NCBI RefSeq assembly: GCF_017562075.2
Contig: NC_054082.1
Coordinates: forward strand, 39,196,442-39,260,441
From: Anopheles merus
Lineage: Eukaryota > Arthropoda > Insecta > Diptera > Culicidae
Reading direction: 5' to 3'
Length of the DNA: 64,000 nucleotides
Shown: in pieces, positions 40,301 through 51,113 of the stretch
How positions within the stretch are numbered: the stretch's first letter is position 1
How the letters are laid out: the number at the start of each line of letters is the position of its first letter
Notes under the pieces: model-generated
The model's input: the letters and a program-made list of their open reading frames with translations, nothing else
Database searches by the model: none
Told to the model about the DNA's origin: nothing
Program-made: the position numbers and the translations under genes

Positions 40301-43300
40301 CTTAGACATGTGAGGGGTACGGTATTCGATGCTTCGGTGCTTGTGTTGCTTCGTGGGCCGCCTTATGCTATGCGATGGAGCCGTATCTTTTCTTCTTGCC
40401 CCACACTCGCTGAACGTGGTGGTAATGGATGGGAGGGAATTGCGAAAAATTTATGATCGCAACCGTGAAGGACGAAAACCGTTCGACGGATGGACAAATC
40501 GATTGGCCGGCAGGAGGTTGTGAGGGAAAAGCTGAGCAAGTGTGTGAGACCGCCACGGCTAGGCGTAGAGTGTGTGTATGTGTGCACACATACACTCACT
40601 GTTCAGGGTACTCGTCCAAATTCAATTTATCTCAATTCAAGTACGAATTGCTATCCACTGACGGGTCCAAGCGCCTACCACTTGAACACGTATCGAATTT
40701 TCTTGCATGGCGACCTTCGCTTCGTTCCATGCGAAGAGTAGCGTGGCAAGGTTGAAAGAGAGACAGCAAATACAAATGTTCCAACACATGCAGGATCATT
40801 TTTAGGGCGTGGAGAAATTCTTACCGGGCTTACCGAACTATACAGCGTACGGCCAGGCATAGTGTTTTGTATTCTGGTCTGGCCGTAGGTGTAATCAGAA
40901 TTCATCTTTATTAAATAGGTCCATTAATAAGATATCCCACTAGATCGAATTCAATTGGATGGCGGCCATACGGTTAGGTTTCGTGCGAACGGCCAGTTGA
41001 GACAATCGTGCAAACGGCATCGGTGTGGGGTTTGGTATTTAATTTCGCACAATTTTGGAGAAGAAGAACCAGAGCCCAATCGGGGGCCAAACTCACGGTT
41101 GGTTTCCGTGAGCCTAGCAAACTACTTCTTGACCGTACCAACTTTCCCATTTAAGAGGTAGGAAAGCGATTGGAAGTACAAAAAAACACTACTAAAACAA
41201 AACAAAAACATACAACACAATCGACCCACACTTGAATTGCTACCTCAACTCGTTCGACCCAACCCGGATGCATGTTTTATGAGCCAAATGTGGAAGATCT
41301 AAAGCAACCGGGAGCGTTGGACAGGAACGCCCGCTGGCGCTAGTTGGTGCGAGTATTTAGTTCCGAGTTTTATCGATGCGCAACGACCTGGCGTAGACAC
41401 AGGAAGCTATCGAAGGACGAGAAACGGCCGCAAGTGTAGCATGGGCTCGGTCAGTACATTCATGGGTATGTAGCCACCTACCCAACATAGTTATACACGT
41501 ATGTATTTTGCAGCAGGAAGCTCTCTCCTGTGTTCAATAGAGCTTCACGGGACGCCTTCTCATAGGTCCACCGGGCTTATTGGTCAGGCCAGCAGTTGGT
41601 CAGCAGTTGTTTGATTCCGGTTCAAACGAACGGTGCTCATTTAATATTTATGAAATGCTGTTGTCCCTTTTCGCTTAGTTTTTTTTTCTTTCGTCCCACT
41701 CATGGGTCGGATGCTGGGTAGGGGACTTATTTAGGACACTCGGGTGGCGGGTACTGGACCCGAGGACAGGCAAGGGATGCCCAGCAGACTGCTGCATTTG
41801 CAATGAGTACCGGATGTCTTTGGGAAATTGTGGGGCCGGACCGGACGTGAGCAGATGATACACCCTCATGGCAGCTTGGAAAAAGGTTGATTAATTTTGA
41901 ATAGTTCAGGAAGGATAATTGCTGGGTGAAAGCCCTCTGTTGTCTTGAGACAATGGTACTCAATGACTTCATCAAGTAAAATGCTAAGCTGTGTGTGTTA
42001 GTTTTGTCAAACCAAGTACACACATAATTTAAAGCAAGTCAGCTTACATTTTGAGTCGCTTTTACTTCTTCAGGGAATACTTTGATTTTATATGTTTACA
42101 TCAAGTGTAGTTTTACGCTTTATTCTACGTGTTATTCTATTGCATCGGTATTTATGAAAATATAAATTAAAAATGTTTATGTTTAATACATTCTTCTTTA
42201 TTTATGTTGCTGTTTTTACACTTTTTCATTGGTCTAATATCTAACTCAATGTGTTGTTGTTGTTCTAATTCCATCGTTGGTGTTATCTAACTCAATAAAT
42301 TGGTTTATTTTATTGATTGATACTAACCGAGATATGATATCAGTGCCTTGTTTGGGCAATAAATATTTGTTTGTACGGTTTGTACCCGATCCTTACGACA
42401 GTAACCTCTACATGTAGATAATCCTTCGCACGCAAATGTTTGCCATAAAAACGATTTGTCTCTCCAGCCGGCCTCGGCACGGGCTACCACGTATCGGAAT
42501 GAATAATTTTACGCCCGTGTCGAAACTTTCGAACCCTGGAGCGGCTCAACCGTATCAACCGGATGAATCAATCAAAGTCAATCGTATGTGGCCACATTCA
42601 CGTGAACCTTTCGCAGTTCGCAACCTTCGATTAGCATTTCGGTACGCCTGCGAGAGAAGAATTCCAACCACGTCTACGGCTCGTGGCAGGAAAATATGTA
42701 AACTATGCTTATATTTCGAACATTCATCCACGCCCGAAGAGAGCCACTCTCGGGCACTCATCCATCATTGCAGTTTCCAAATCGAACCCCTGACCCGAGG
42801 CGCTTTAAGGGTGCGTGCGACAATCGGCCGTGTCGGCGGAAATGTGAACCTCACTCCCCTCCTCATGCCGTCCTTGGCGGACGTTCGTTGGCACACCGTT
42901 TGTGGCGATGTCGTCGTCGTCGTCATCGCCGAGCATCGTACGCTCCGTCCATACCGAGCCGTCGAGCTCAAGTCGGAAGTGTCAAGTCACGCTGCAAACC
43001 GGCGACTGGCGCCTGGATGCTTCGGTACGGTACGCTTGTTTGTCTAGTGGTCCCGGGAGCCGTGGACTCGCTCGGTACATTGGCACTGCATAAAGCGTTG
43101 GCAAATGAGTTTGTGTTTTGGGTGCGGCACAACCCATCGTGAGGCGGTATCCAAAGGCTTCAGAAACGCACACAAACAACGTTTCGGGCACACATGTGTG
43201 TACGGTCCCGTTTCCACCATGCGTGGAAAGGATAAGACGCGTGAGTAAACAATGAAATCATACCACTCCGCCCCACTGCGGAGGTCTTCCGCCCACGCTG

Positions 43301-46300
43301 AATTGAGTACTCTCGGCAAGTTCCGAGTACGGGGAAGATTTATTGATCAATCAAACAAATGATTAATTGTTGGTGGAAACTGTCAGTTACGGGCAAATGC
43401 GTTTCGGCGTCATGCTTGTCCTCGTCATCGACGAACGACGAGTAAAGTTTTTCGCCCTCCAGCTCTGGTGCAATCGAGTGACGGCCTGACGCTACACACA
43501 AACACTTACACACATGCCCAACCCTGCTGGGAGCGGAAATCCTCCAATGTTGGGCGGTGGGAAATTTAATTTATGTGAGCTAATAAGATGAGACGTCACA
43601 TTTTGACCCGTTCGTTTCATTGGGCTGGTGTGTAGCCCTTGCCGAAGGGTGTCGCAAACTTCGCTTCAACGCGTACAGTCAACCGTAGCCGTGGTTGGTA
43701 CGTGAGGGTATTCCATGGTGCAAGATTTGCAGCACAAGTAGTAGGAATCTTGGGACATTTCAGGGTCGCGTCTGCAATTCCTTGCCCTGGTTTTAGGGCT
43801 CGTTCACGAGAATCTTCCCCACATCGAATCACTAAAATACACATACAAACTCACGATTTATTTCCAGCGGATTATGATAGGGGGCAAGGGGTGGCACACA
43901 TAAAAAAGCACCCGAAGTTAACTACACACCCTCTGGAAATGGTGTGTATAATTAATGACGGGTTTTATGGGTGTTATGATAGAGCGAAACGCCACCATGC
44001 GGCGAGCAGTAATTGGAAAACTCGTGGTACATGAGGGATACCTCATTCGGCTGGGATACATAAAATATGTCGAACATGACCATTGTGTTTTTCTTCGGTT
44101 TGTTTATGGTGAAAGGTAATGATACGATTGGATTGAATAAAAGAGGTGGATTGGTTTGGACTAGCGTTGGTAGAGGGCAGCAAGAGCGTAAATTCTTGTA
44201 CTGGGTAGAAAGTGGAACATGAAATCGATCATACACATTCGTGTTTTTTTTGAATATTAATTAACTAATAGGATAACATAAAAGAAACCTCTCTGCAAAT
44301 CAGTTAATGTTATTGAAGGTGTTGATTACATTACACGCTAGATTGTGCGATTTCAGCTTTTATGGTAATGTAGCTCGTAACTAATTTTATTTTTAAGTTG
44401 GATGCAAAAGCTATTAACATAAATGTTTATACTGCGATGGTTACTGCAACATAGTCTACATTCCAACAAGCACATTGAATATGAAACATATAACATAAAA
44501 GTTACTGTACCTGAGGGCCGGCATTGATTAGTTATTGGTTTAACACATTGTATTGAAAAACATGTACACATATTAAAAAAGCCCTTCCATATTATTCCGC
44601 ACAAAGGATTACAGCTTGCTATGTAATGTTTTTTAAATGATTGTGGAATTCTCATACCGATTGATTCATTTTTATTCAGAAGATTTCAACCAAATTAATT
44701 TAATAAATTGATGGTAGAATATTCAATAATGCACGAATATTATTCCTACAAATAGGTGCGGAATATATATTTTTTATTTTATTTAGATTATGATTCTGAT
44801 TCGAATAAAAATCATCATAAACGAAGGGCTTCTAAAAATGAAACAAAATCGATCTTATTTTTTCGTTAGACGATCAGCATTGGATTGATCGCAGCATTTG
44901 GCGAACGAAAAGTCAAAATTTATATAGTAGAGATATCTCTTCCATATTACGACCGTGAAGACGGTTCAAAACGTATAGTCTGATATTTGAGTCGGCAGGA
45001 TAATGAAAAATGCCAAAAAATATTGCCTCACCGACAAAACTCCGAGCAAAACCAAGGATTAAATAACAGATGAGTGACAAATGCTGTGTACAATTTGACG
45101 ATAGATTATGAAAATCTTGCATGATTATCATTTCTCTGGTGATAAAAATAGTAGTGTACCAAATTCAGCAACAAAAAAATAAAATAAACAGTACTCAAAT
45201 CCAATATAAACGATTGATGATGGTGTGCTAAATCGTATACTTTTCTAGGAAAGTATTTTTTCTAGCAAAAAAGACTGTACACGACGAATGTAATATGACG
45301 ATTACAACAAATCATTACAGACTCAAATATGATATGATGATTATGTGTGGCAGCACAACTAATCTGATAAACATAAACAGTTGGCTAACATCATTCGGTA
45401 AGTTGAGCCAAAGCTCTTACAGTACATTCATAGCGATGCATTTATTATTTGGGAAACTTTGTCATATTATAAATATGCTATTTAGTGGACCTAAACGCAT
45501 AAAGCATCAGAAAATGAACCAAAATACTTGAAATTATCTGGATGAAGTTTAACGCACAATTATGCTTAGAAACAGCTTTAAAATATAAAAATGTCGTTGC
45601 AAGCATGTACTGTAATTACTTAAGACTGGATTTTTGTCAAAATCATTGCGGTGATCAAGTGATCAGTATGCTGTCCAGCTCAGACACCCCATGCAAAGTT
45701 ATTTAATTACCCCTGTTCGTTGATGTTTTTCAAATGAAAATAGTCTAAATTAAACAGCCTAAGCTTAGCTTAGCTATGTGTGAACAATTGGAATATATCG
45801 AGTAACATTCGTTGTTATTTATACTTTTGCCCATGAATTAGAGGTTGAGAGAACTAATTTGTATCAATGACGTGTATTTTCATTCCTAGAATGTTATTTA
45901 TGTATGTTCACGCCCTGATGCCAATGTGTGCATGTATGATGATATGATATGTATGATATGTTACAATAAAAATATCAAAATTTTAACTGGTGCTATTTTA
46001 ATAACTTTCTTTATTTATAAGAATACAACTTGAAACGTACTATAAAGATTATGGATTATTTAAATCAGTTGTAAAATAATGGAGATTAAAACAGTCCATA
46101 CATTGCTAGGGAAAAATGTCAAGGGATTAATAAACATGGGTTCAATTCCTGTATGGACCGTGCTCTCATACGTAAGACAGGCTATGCTGCTTTGTGTGAT
46201 AGCTCAGTTATTGATAGCTAAGCTCATTTGTGAGTCAGGCAGGTTTTGACCGAAAAAGGTTGTTGCGCAATAGAACAAGAAGACGAAACGGATAGTGGGG

Positions 46301-49300
46301 CCCTTCACGATTCTAGTCAGTTTTTTGTATGGAGTTTGACAGTTGGAGGCTGAAATCATGTAAACACTTCATACAAAACCACACACAAAACTAGCCTGCA
46401 ATTTTCAGTCTAGATTATTCTAGCCTCAAAGCTAGAATTAGATTGGCAAAACAAGGTGGTGTTTACATTTACCCCAAGGTGCATTAACGAGATCTGGTGA
46501 TGGAATCCAGAATCAAAGTGTATGTAGTCCAACTGGTCTCATAGCATGTTTTTTTGTAAACAAATTTGAATATCAGTTTTTGACAGGATGGGTGAAAACT
46601 TTTGTTCAAACAAGCTTTCTGGATGCTTGACGAATAAACAAAACACTCTTAAAATCTTCATTCAGAAACAGAAGGGATAAAAATCAGCCTTCTAAATTCA
46701 AATATCTTGGGATAAGCCCAGCTGTGCATTATACTCACTTTGATAGCTGCTCGAAAACAGCTATGCAATGCAAACAGCTGACAGACTGAAATTTCAGCCT
46801 ACGATCTTAAAACGGAACGGGCCCCAATATTTAAAAAATCGTAAAACATGGTTGTTATTATTAATATCTTATTTTTATTATTATTTTTTCGTTGTATTAT
46901 TAATTACAATGTAACGAAGATTTTATTGGTATTTGATATGGTATGCCTTTCACACAATATGCTATCGTGATAACATATTGTGACGTTATCTTAATACACA
47001 GTTTACACGTCATGATAAGATCACGTTTCAGCAATCGCATTAGAATGGAGTTCTTCCGCAAGGAAAAGTTTAAATTGAATATATTTAAGTTCATCTATTT
47101 GCAAAATTTAAACGAATTGTGATGAACATTACGATTGTTGGATATCAAAGTGTACTTAGAATATGATTTATTCTTTTCCATGCTGTAGGATATCATACGA
47201 TGCGTATTGCTTACGATTTGTACTTTTTTATTATTTTTGTGTTTCTTTTGAGAATTCATTGATTACACAGTGATGTATATACATTATTCGTAGCATAAAA
47301 GATTAAAATAAAAAAGCGTTTGGTGTGTTACATGTTTGAAAGAAAAATTGTTGGTAAAAAACAATTCCAGTTACAAAACACTTACACAACTGTGCAAGAG
47401 AATGTTTGACATACTTAAGCACGTTCAAAATAGATGCATTTTGAGTGGAACATCGCCGGATATGTTATGATAGTATTTATTAAAAAAAAAACACATTTCG
47501 TGAAAGCTCAGACTATCCATAAAAAATAAAAACATAAAAAGAAAGTCTAAAATAAACATGGATAGACTCGCGAAATTGGTAGCTCCAACATTTAGCCAAG
47601 CAGCACTTGTACGTAAACATTTCATTTCATATTGGGATTTACTTCAATCATTCAGACGCCAAAACGAAAAAAAACAATAGCTTGTCTAGGACAGAAAGGA
47701 ATAAGGAGCTTGTTCAATTAAACGATTCATTTACTATGGCTAGAGTAACAGCTGTTGGTCGTGAGGATTACTATTAAGCATATTGAATCGGTTTTGTAGA
47801 ATATATGTGTTAAAATTCAATAATATCTTTTGTAAAGATAAACACTTATAAGCAATTTAAAGTCATTGTTCATTTTAAGCTTGAAATCGCAAAAGCAAAA
47901 CATTTTAGAGCAAAATATCTAAGAACAAGTTGGCATTTTATTCCAACCTTTCATTTAAGCGCAAATGAAATCTCATCCGCTAATTATTCCGCTTTAAATT
48001 TGTATGACAAAAAAAATCACGGATGTTTAACATAACAATCGAAACGGTTGATTAATGCTGAAGGTTTTGTTTGATTTGGAGCACAATTTATTCGCAATCG
48101 CGCATAACGTCCTGTAACCGAGGTGCGGTGCAATGCGCTTACCCAAAATCAAACAAACTCAATTGAAACAGCTTTAATTTTCTTACCGTGCTACCGGGTG
48201 AACCAGATCAAAGCATTGATCACGTCCGTGCAGTTCCCTCTGGGCAGAACCAACCAAAGGTCACAGCACACACATACACTGATGCTCACAGGAACCTTCA
48301 TTTTCGGACGCCCGGAAAATGTTGTTCATTAGATGAAAAGCAGGTTCACGGGTGGCCGGTTTAGATTTTTCGTTCCTGTCTTTCCTTTCCTTCGTGCTCG
48401 ATGACGACCTTCTGCACCCTCAATGAAGGTGCTTTCGGGCAGGAATTCGTGAGTTGATTAAGAATCACCGGCATTTTAATGGCGATTGAAGAATGTGGCC
48501 AACAAAGACAGACTACCTTTTTTTACGTTGCTCATGCTCTGAACCGGCCCTCGGTAAGCTGCGTCAGGCTTCGCTTGCTCGAAATAAAATATGGTGGATG
48601 TTTTGCTTTTTTTACACATTCTCTCCTGCCTGTTTTTTTCTTCCCAGCAGGGGGAGTGAGGTCTGAGGCGGTTGGCCGGCCGGATTCATACTAGATTATG
48701 ATTTCATCGAACGACGCCGAAGGACGAGAAACCATAAAAATGGCACATGAAACAGCGTTCCATGAACTAACCGTTCAACCGGTCCGTGCGGCAGATCGCG
48801 ACGACTATCGGCAGGTCGGTTGGCTGGCTATCAAAAAGGGATTTTATTTTATTCGTTCTGAACTTTGTGCGAAAGGCTTTGTGGCAAAATTTGCTTTCTA
48901 TCTCGCTCCGAGCAAAGGCCTGTTCCTTTCTTTCTCGTCACTGTCACAATGATTCATTCACGTCCCACTCATCGCATCGTTTGCCACTTCCACGACATTC
49001 TTGCCATCCCGCGTGAAGCATGAAAACGGTCAAACAAGCCCCTGATCACGGGGCGATTTGCTGTGGGTGCCGATTTTCAGCGGCCCTCTGCTCGCTGTTG
49101 GCTAATCCTTCACTTACAAAAGCTACTAAAACCGGGCAGCCCACAGTAAATGCGTGCCAGCTCAAGGGCTTCTCGCCCGTCCGTCGGACGAGACAATGAA
49201 GGATTTCGTAAAAATACCCTCCAAACCAAAATCCCACTTGGGACTTGGAAGCGGTCCAGTGTGCAGCATTCTTGTCCTTTCTTTGTCCGTTGTCTTATTG

Positions 49301-51113
49301 CTTTCCAGTTTCTTGGGGCGTGGTGCTGATAGGAAAACGCAACTTCAACAAATGACCAGCAGAGAGCGCGAGAGAGACACAATGGGAGCTTTAGAGTGAG
49401 AAACAGAAGAAAAAAAACATGCGTTACGAACCACCACACAGCCACAGTGGGTGGACAAAATGGACCCTTTTTTATGTCATTTTGATGTTGCAAAATCGAT
49501 ACTTAGCGGGTGGAATGATGCTACTGCTTTCTGTTGTTGCTCCTGGCATGTGCCGCCAGTGGTAGTGGTGACACTGTGTGCTGGATATTAAAATAAAATC
49601 TCACATTCTTCGCCCAGCATTTGACGCCTTCGCGACAGTCGATAGCAGAGGCTTTTTGGTGGGGCGGTGGTGAAGGGGTTTCAGAGAATGTGGCCCACGA
49701 ACAGGGGGGAGGGCCAATTTTATATTCCTCATCCACTGCCACAAAAGTTGCTAGCGTAATCTTCACTTTCCTTCGGGCAAAAAATGGGGACAGAAACGGA
49801 AGATGGAGGCAACCTATCCGCCCAGCTTCATCGCGTATGTCCTTCGGAAAGGATATTCTAAATCTCATAAAATCTCTTGCGCTTTACGCTCCCGGTTGTT
49901 TTGCGGCTCGACGTCTTTTTTTCTCTGTTCGTTTGCGTAACGTTACTCGCGTTTTTCGTTGTCGCTGTTGTTGTTTTCTTCTGTTTGTTTGTAACGGGTC
50001 TCGGGTGTGTTTTCTGGGCGATGGTGTCTAGATGTGTGTCGGTTCGTGTGTCTTTGTTTGTTTTCGCGCTTTGTTTCTAGCTGGAACCGCTCTAATGATA
50101 CTTGCAATGACGGAGGAAAAACAAGCACACATTTGGCAGAGCAGCAAACACAGGACGCGGGACACTGAGCGATGTTTTATGCTTATGAGGGTAGCTAGAT
50201 GTTTGTTTGTGTGGGTGTGTGAGTGTGTGTTGTTTTTCGCTTTCATTCGAGCCTTTCTACACCATTGTTATCTTCGCACGGGCTCCCAAGCCAGATGAAA
50301 ATGTATACCTTGCGTTGGTACGTAGATGTTGAGATACAGACAGTCCTCTGATTGATTGCGCAGGTAGGGCAGGAGACGCCTCAGGTACTCCAGCCTGCCG
50401 CGCGGCATTCGCTCCAGGGCAGCCGTTTCGTTATAGATGTCAGGCAGCCGCTGGGGACAGACGGGACTGAACCTAAAGGAAAATGCGTTTAAAAAACGAG
50501 TCCAAAAATCGACCATTGCCGAGGGAAAAAAAAAACGGGAAAAGGTGTTAACATAAATAAAGAAACCGTCCCATCAAGCGCGGTAACCAAATCTCCAAAG
50601 CAACCACGCACAGCTCATCTTTTTGCGACAGCTTCAGCGTAAGCCGGTCGCGGAAAGCAACTGCGTGTGATTGTGCTTCCCGCTAGTGGCGGGATGGGCG
50701 GGTTGGGTTTATTTTTATCGCTGAAAGGGTGCTCGAGCTAACCTGTCTGCCTTTTTCACACCGGACCAGAGCGCCCCGGTCACCGGTGGCATGAACCGCA
50801 GATTGCCCACCGGGGGCGAAGCGTACGGCACGCCGCGGAACGCCTCGACCGGATCCAGATGGCGCCCGTCCAGGTGCTCGATCGTGCCGGAAACGGCACC
50901 GTACTTGGTGTGCACGATCCGCGAGCTGGTCGACTTCTTGAGCGCTTCGTTCTCGTCCATGCTGTTGCTGCCGGGACCACCGTTACTGGGGCTGCTGCCG
51001 CTTCCGCTACTGCTGCTGCTGCTGCTGCTGCTGCCGGATCCGGCAGAATTTATGGGAGCCACCAGCGAAACGGTGAAAACAACCACCGCAATAATCACCG
51101 TTGCTGGCAGCAT
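28501..51113 (-). CDS. Nlg: Neuroligin, complete 11-exon coding region (953 aa)
   Basis: Neuroligins are postsynaptic single-pass adhesion proteins that bind neurexins and recruit PDZ scaffolds. Joining 50743-51113, 50309-50472, 37422-37583, 37042-37239, 35009-35251, 34723-34873, 34385-34597, 34116-34254, 30864-31015, 30216-30322 and 28501-29462 gives 2862 nt with phase agreeing at every junction, i.e. 953 codons plus stop. Domains: signal peptide 1-24, Ser/Gly-rich 25-50, cholinesterase-like fold about 65-660, acidic and Gly-rich stalk to about 775, membrane span about 777-801, cytoplasmic tail 802-953. Neuroligin hallmarks are ADRFSPVCPQ, SEDCLYLNIYVP, CIHGEDLPYLFG and the C-terminal PDZ ligand ELRV. 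The esterase nucleophile position is Gly281 (GHGTG), so it is a non-enzyme like other neuroligins. Flies and mosquitoes have several paralogues and I cannot say which this is. The start is set by the signal peptide and an A at -3. Confidence 0.95.
30216..30322 (-). CDS. Nlg: Neuroligin exon 10
   Basis: Residues 599-633 and one base of Asp634. NPNEQLENDHVRDRTRFKNI, then EWTPYESVHKKYLNL, matching the end of the cholinesterase-like fold in neuroligins, where the protein is pulled into the last conserved strand. Acceptor ccgcacag, donor CTTG/gtgagt. Confidence 0.93.
30864..31015 (-). CDS. Nlg: Neuroligin exon 9: His of the former triad
   Basis: Residues 548-597 plus two bases of Gly598. RQGCIHGEDLPYLFGAPLVG retains the triad His as His553, although the nucleophile is gone. 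NHFTRNYTKSE includes a possible glycosylation site (N-Y-T). SEAVMIYWSNFIRTG is the conserved C-terminal helix. Acceptor aaatag was chosen because phase 0 from exon 8 is required; an AG seven bases further would shift frame. Donor ACCGG/gtaagt. Confidence 0.93.
31016..34115 (-). other. Neuroligin intron 8 (3.1 kb)
   Basis: Gene-free stretch between exons 8 and 9. It contains a short GTT repeat near 31204-31220 and GC-moderate unique DNA. No repeat element or alternative exon was recognised. Confidence 0.8.
34116..34254 (-). CDS. Nlg: Neuroligin exon 8
   Basis: Codon 501 is Arg, then residues 502-547. DARIVAPAVQTADLHS and SFLYVFDYQTKFGDFPQ are conserved in neuroligins (the region of helices before the His strand). 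Acceptor gccgcgcag; donor CAG/gtaaga, phase 0. Confidence 0.94.
34368..34380. repeat. C13 run (G13 on neuroligin strand) at the donor of intron 7
   Basis: Thirteen C on the plus strand. On the transcript they are G5 to G17 of the intron, directly after gtac. Confidence 0.95.
34385..34597 (-). CDS. Nlg: Neuroligin exon 7: acid residue of the former triad
   Basis: Residues 431-500. YDLLVGVTRAEAYFAF aligns with the G-V-x-x-D-E-G strand of cholinesterases and keeps the triad Glu as Glu441. SFHLNEILATIVNEYTDWER is a typical neuroligin helix region. Acceptor cgcccag; donor AG/gtac followed directly by thirteen G on the minus strand. Confidence 0.94.
34723..34873 (-). CDS. Nlg: Neuroligin exon 6
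   Basis: Codon 380 is Asp, then residues 381-429 and two bases of Lys430. The segment (DTGEIQQMDGTHYSDY... to RKLAINKLSK) is less conserved and sits where other family members carry the loop before the catalytic Glu strand. The donor is AA/gtaggt. Using the gtac four bases downstream would put an in-frame TAG at the exon end, so the upstream site is the one that works. Confidence 0.88.
35009..35251 (-). CDS. Nlg: Neuroligin exon 5
   Basis: Codon 299 is Gly, then residues 300-379. LLFHRAIMMSGSGLAPWSL is the strongly conserved block after the elbow. VNCSPDLPHQLLLKCLRDKP gives a second conserved Cys pair, with N-C-S a possible glycosylation site. FGPSVDGVVI matches the family's F-x-P-x-x-D-G strand. 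Acceptor ccaccag follows a CT-rich tract; donor ATAG/gtaggt. Confidence 0.94.
35264..35297. repeat. GA/CT tract before neuroligin exon 5
   Basis: Imperfect GA repeat, CT on the neuroligin strand, 12 nt from the acceptor; it forms the polypyrimidine tract. Confidence 0.9.
35963..35985. repeat. (CAG)7 repeat in neuroligin intron 4
   Basis: Seven CAG units plus CA, intronic, so not coding. Confidence 0.95.
37042..37239 (-). CDS. Nlg: Neuroligin exon 4: nucleophile elbow, Ser replaced by Gly
   Basis: Residues 233-298. GFLNANVDRFSKAPANYGLMD and ALHWIQENIEAFGGDP are canonical for the family. The elbow G-x-S-x-G reads Gly279-His-Gly281-Thr-Gly283, so the catalytic Ser is Gly, as in vertebrate neuroligins (G-S-G-A-G, from general knowledge). 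This argues for a binding protein rather than a carboxylesterase. Acceptor gagcag, preceded by a long CT microsatellite; donor GAAG/gtgagc. Confidence 0.95.
37240..37421 (-). other. Neuroligin intron 3: GC-AG intron with CT microsatellite
   Basis: 182 nt. The 5' end reads AG/GCAAGT, the usual strong context of GC-AG introns. The 3' end is gagcag. More than half of the intron is a CT repeat on the transcribed strand (37249-37354), which must serve as the polypyrimidine tract. The flanking exons join in frame only with this GC donor. Confidence 0.85.
37249..37354. repeat. GA/CT microsatellite in neuroligin intron 3
   Basis: 106 bp of GA with a few interruptions. On the neuroligin strand it reads CT and ends 9 nt before the acceptor of exon 4. 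Confidence 0.95.
37422..37583 (-). CDS. Nlg: Neuroligin exon 3: oxyanion-hole region, GC donor
   Basis: Codon 179 becomes Ala (G from exon 2 plus CT). Residues 180-232 include KYAVVVFVHGESYEWNSGN, in the place of the HGG oxyanion-hole strand of true esterases, and VVTINYRLGIL, the core strand before the nucleophile elbow. Acceptor cctttcag is strong. The exon ends TTAG followed by gcaagt, a GC donor. The nearest GT donor, 4 nt further on, would break the frame into exon 4. Confidence 0.93.
46100..46285 (+). mobile_element. SINE, tRNA-derived, SINE200-like (in neuroligin intron 2)
   Basis: GGGTTCAATTCC (46138-46149) is a good Pol III B-box. The body runs to CCGAAAAAGGTTGTTGCGCA and a degenerate AAGAAGA tail. 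The A-box end is degenerate, so the left limit is approximate. It is oriented opposite to the neuroligin transcript. Confidence 0.65.
46297..46825. mobile_element. Possible MITE with GGGGCCC ends
   Basis: Begins TGGGGCCCTTC and ends GAACGGGCCCCA. Inside both ends AGGCTGAAAT appears in inverted orientation (about 46348 and 46792), at unequal distance from the ends. No ORF and no convincing target duplication. It abuts the tail of the SINE on its left. The call is tentative because the inverted repeat is short and imperfect. Confidence 0.4.
50309..50472 (-). CDS. Nlg: Neuroligin exon 2
   Basis: Completes Arg124 and encodes residues 125-178. FSPVCPQ (Cys129) and SEDCLYLNIYVPT (Cys168) supply the first conserved disulphide pair of the cholinesterase-like family. 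N138-E-T and N163-Q-S are possible N-glycosylation sites. Acceptor ctttag, donor G/gtatac. The region between the two Cys is rich in Arg and Leu. It is separated from exon 3 by the longest intron of the gene. Confidence 0.93.
50743..51113 (-). CDS. Nlg: Neuroligin exon 1: signal peptide, Ser repeat, start of esterase fold
   Basis: Encodes residues 1-123 and two bases of codon 124. Residues 5-19 are hydrophobic, with a plausible cleavage site after NSA at 24. A Ser/Gly tract follows (nine consecutive Ser, 28-36), written mostly as AGC codons. RIVHTKYGAVSG opens the cholinesterase-like fold, and VEAFRGVPYASPPVGNLRF (89-107) is the family signature around the first strand-helix. The exon ends GACAG before the donor gttagc. 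Codon 124 becomes AGG (Arg), giving the conserved KKADRFSPVCP across the junction. Confidence 0.93.

Larger units (their letters stand above)
37584..50308 (-). other. Neuroligin intron 2 (12.7 kb)
   Basis: Donor CAAG/gtatac at the right end and acceptor cctttcag at the left. Contents: AT-rich blocks (about 38.1-38.4, 39.5-40.1, 42.0-42.4 and 44.2-48.1 kb), a GC-rich island at 42.4-43.3 kb, a SINE fragment and a possible MITE near 46.1-46.8 kb. No conserved neuroligin exon was found inside. A long first intron of this kind is a usual site for neural enhancers, but nothing here proves one. Confidence 0.85.

Noticed and set aside
46138..46149. tRNA gene suggested by a Pol III B-box
   Set aside because: No cloverleaf can be drawn around it. 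The downstream SINE tail explains it better.
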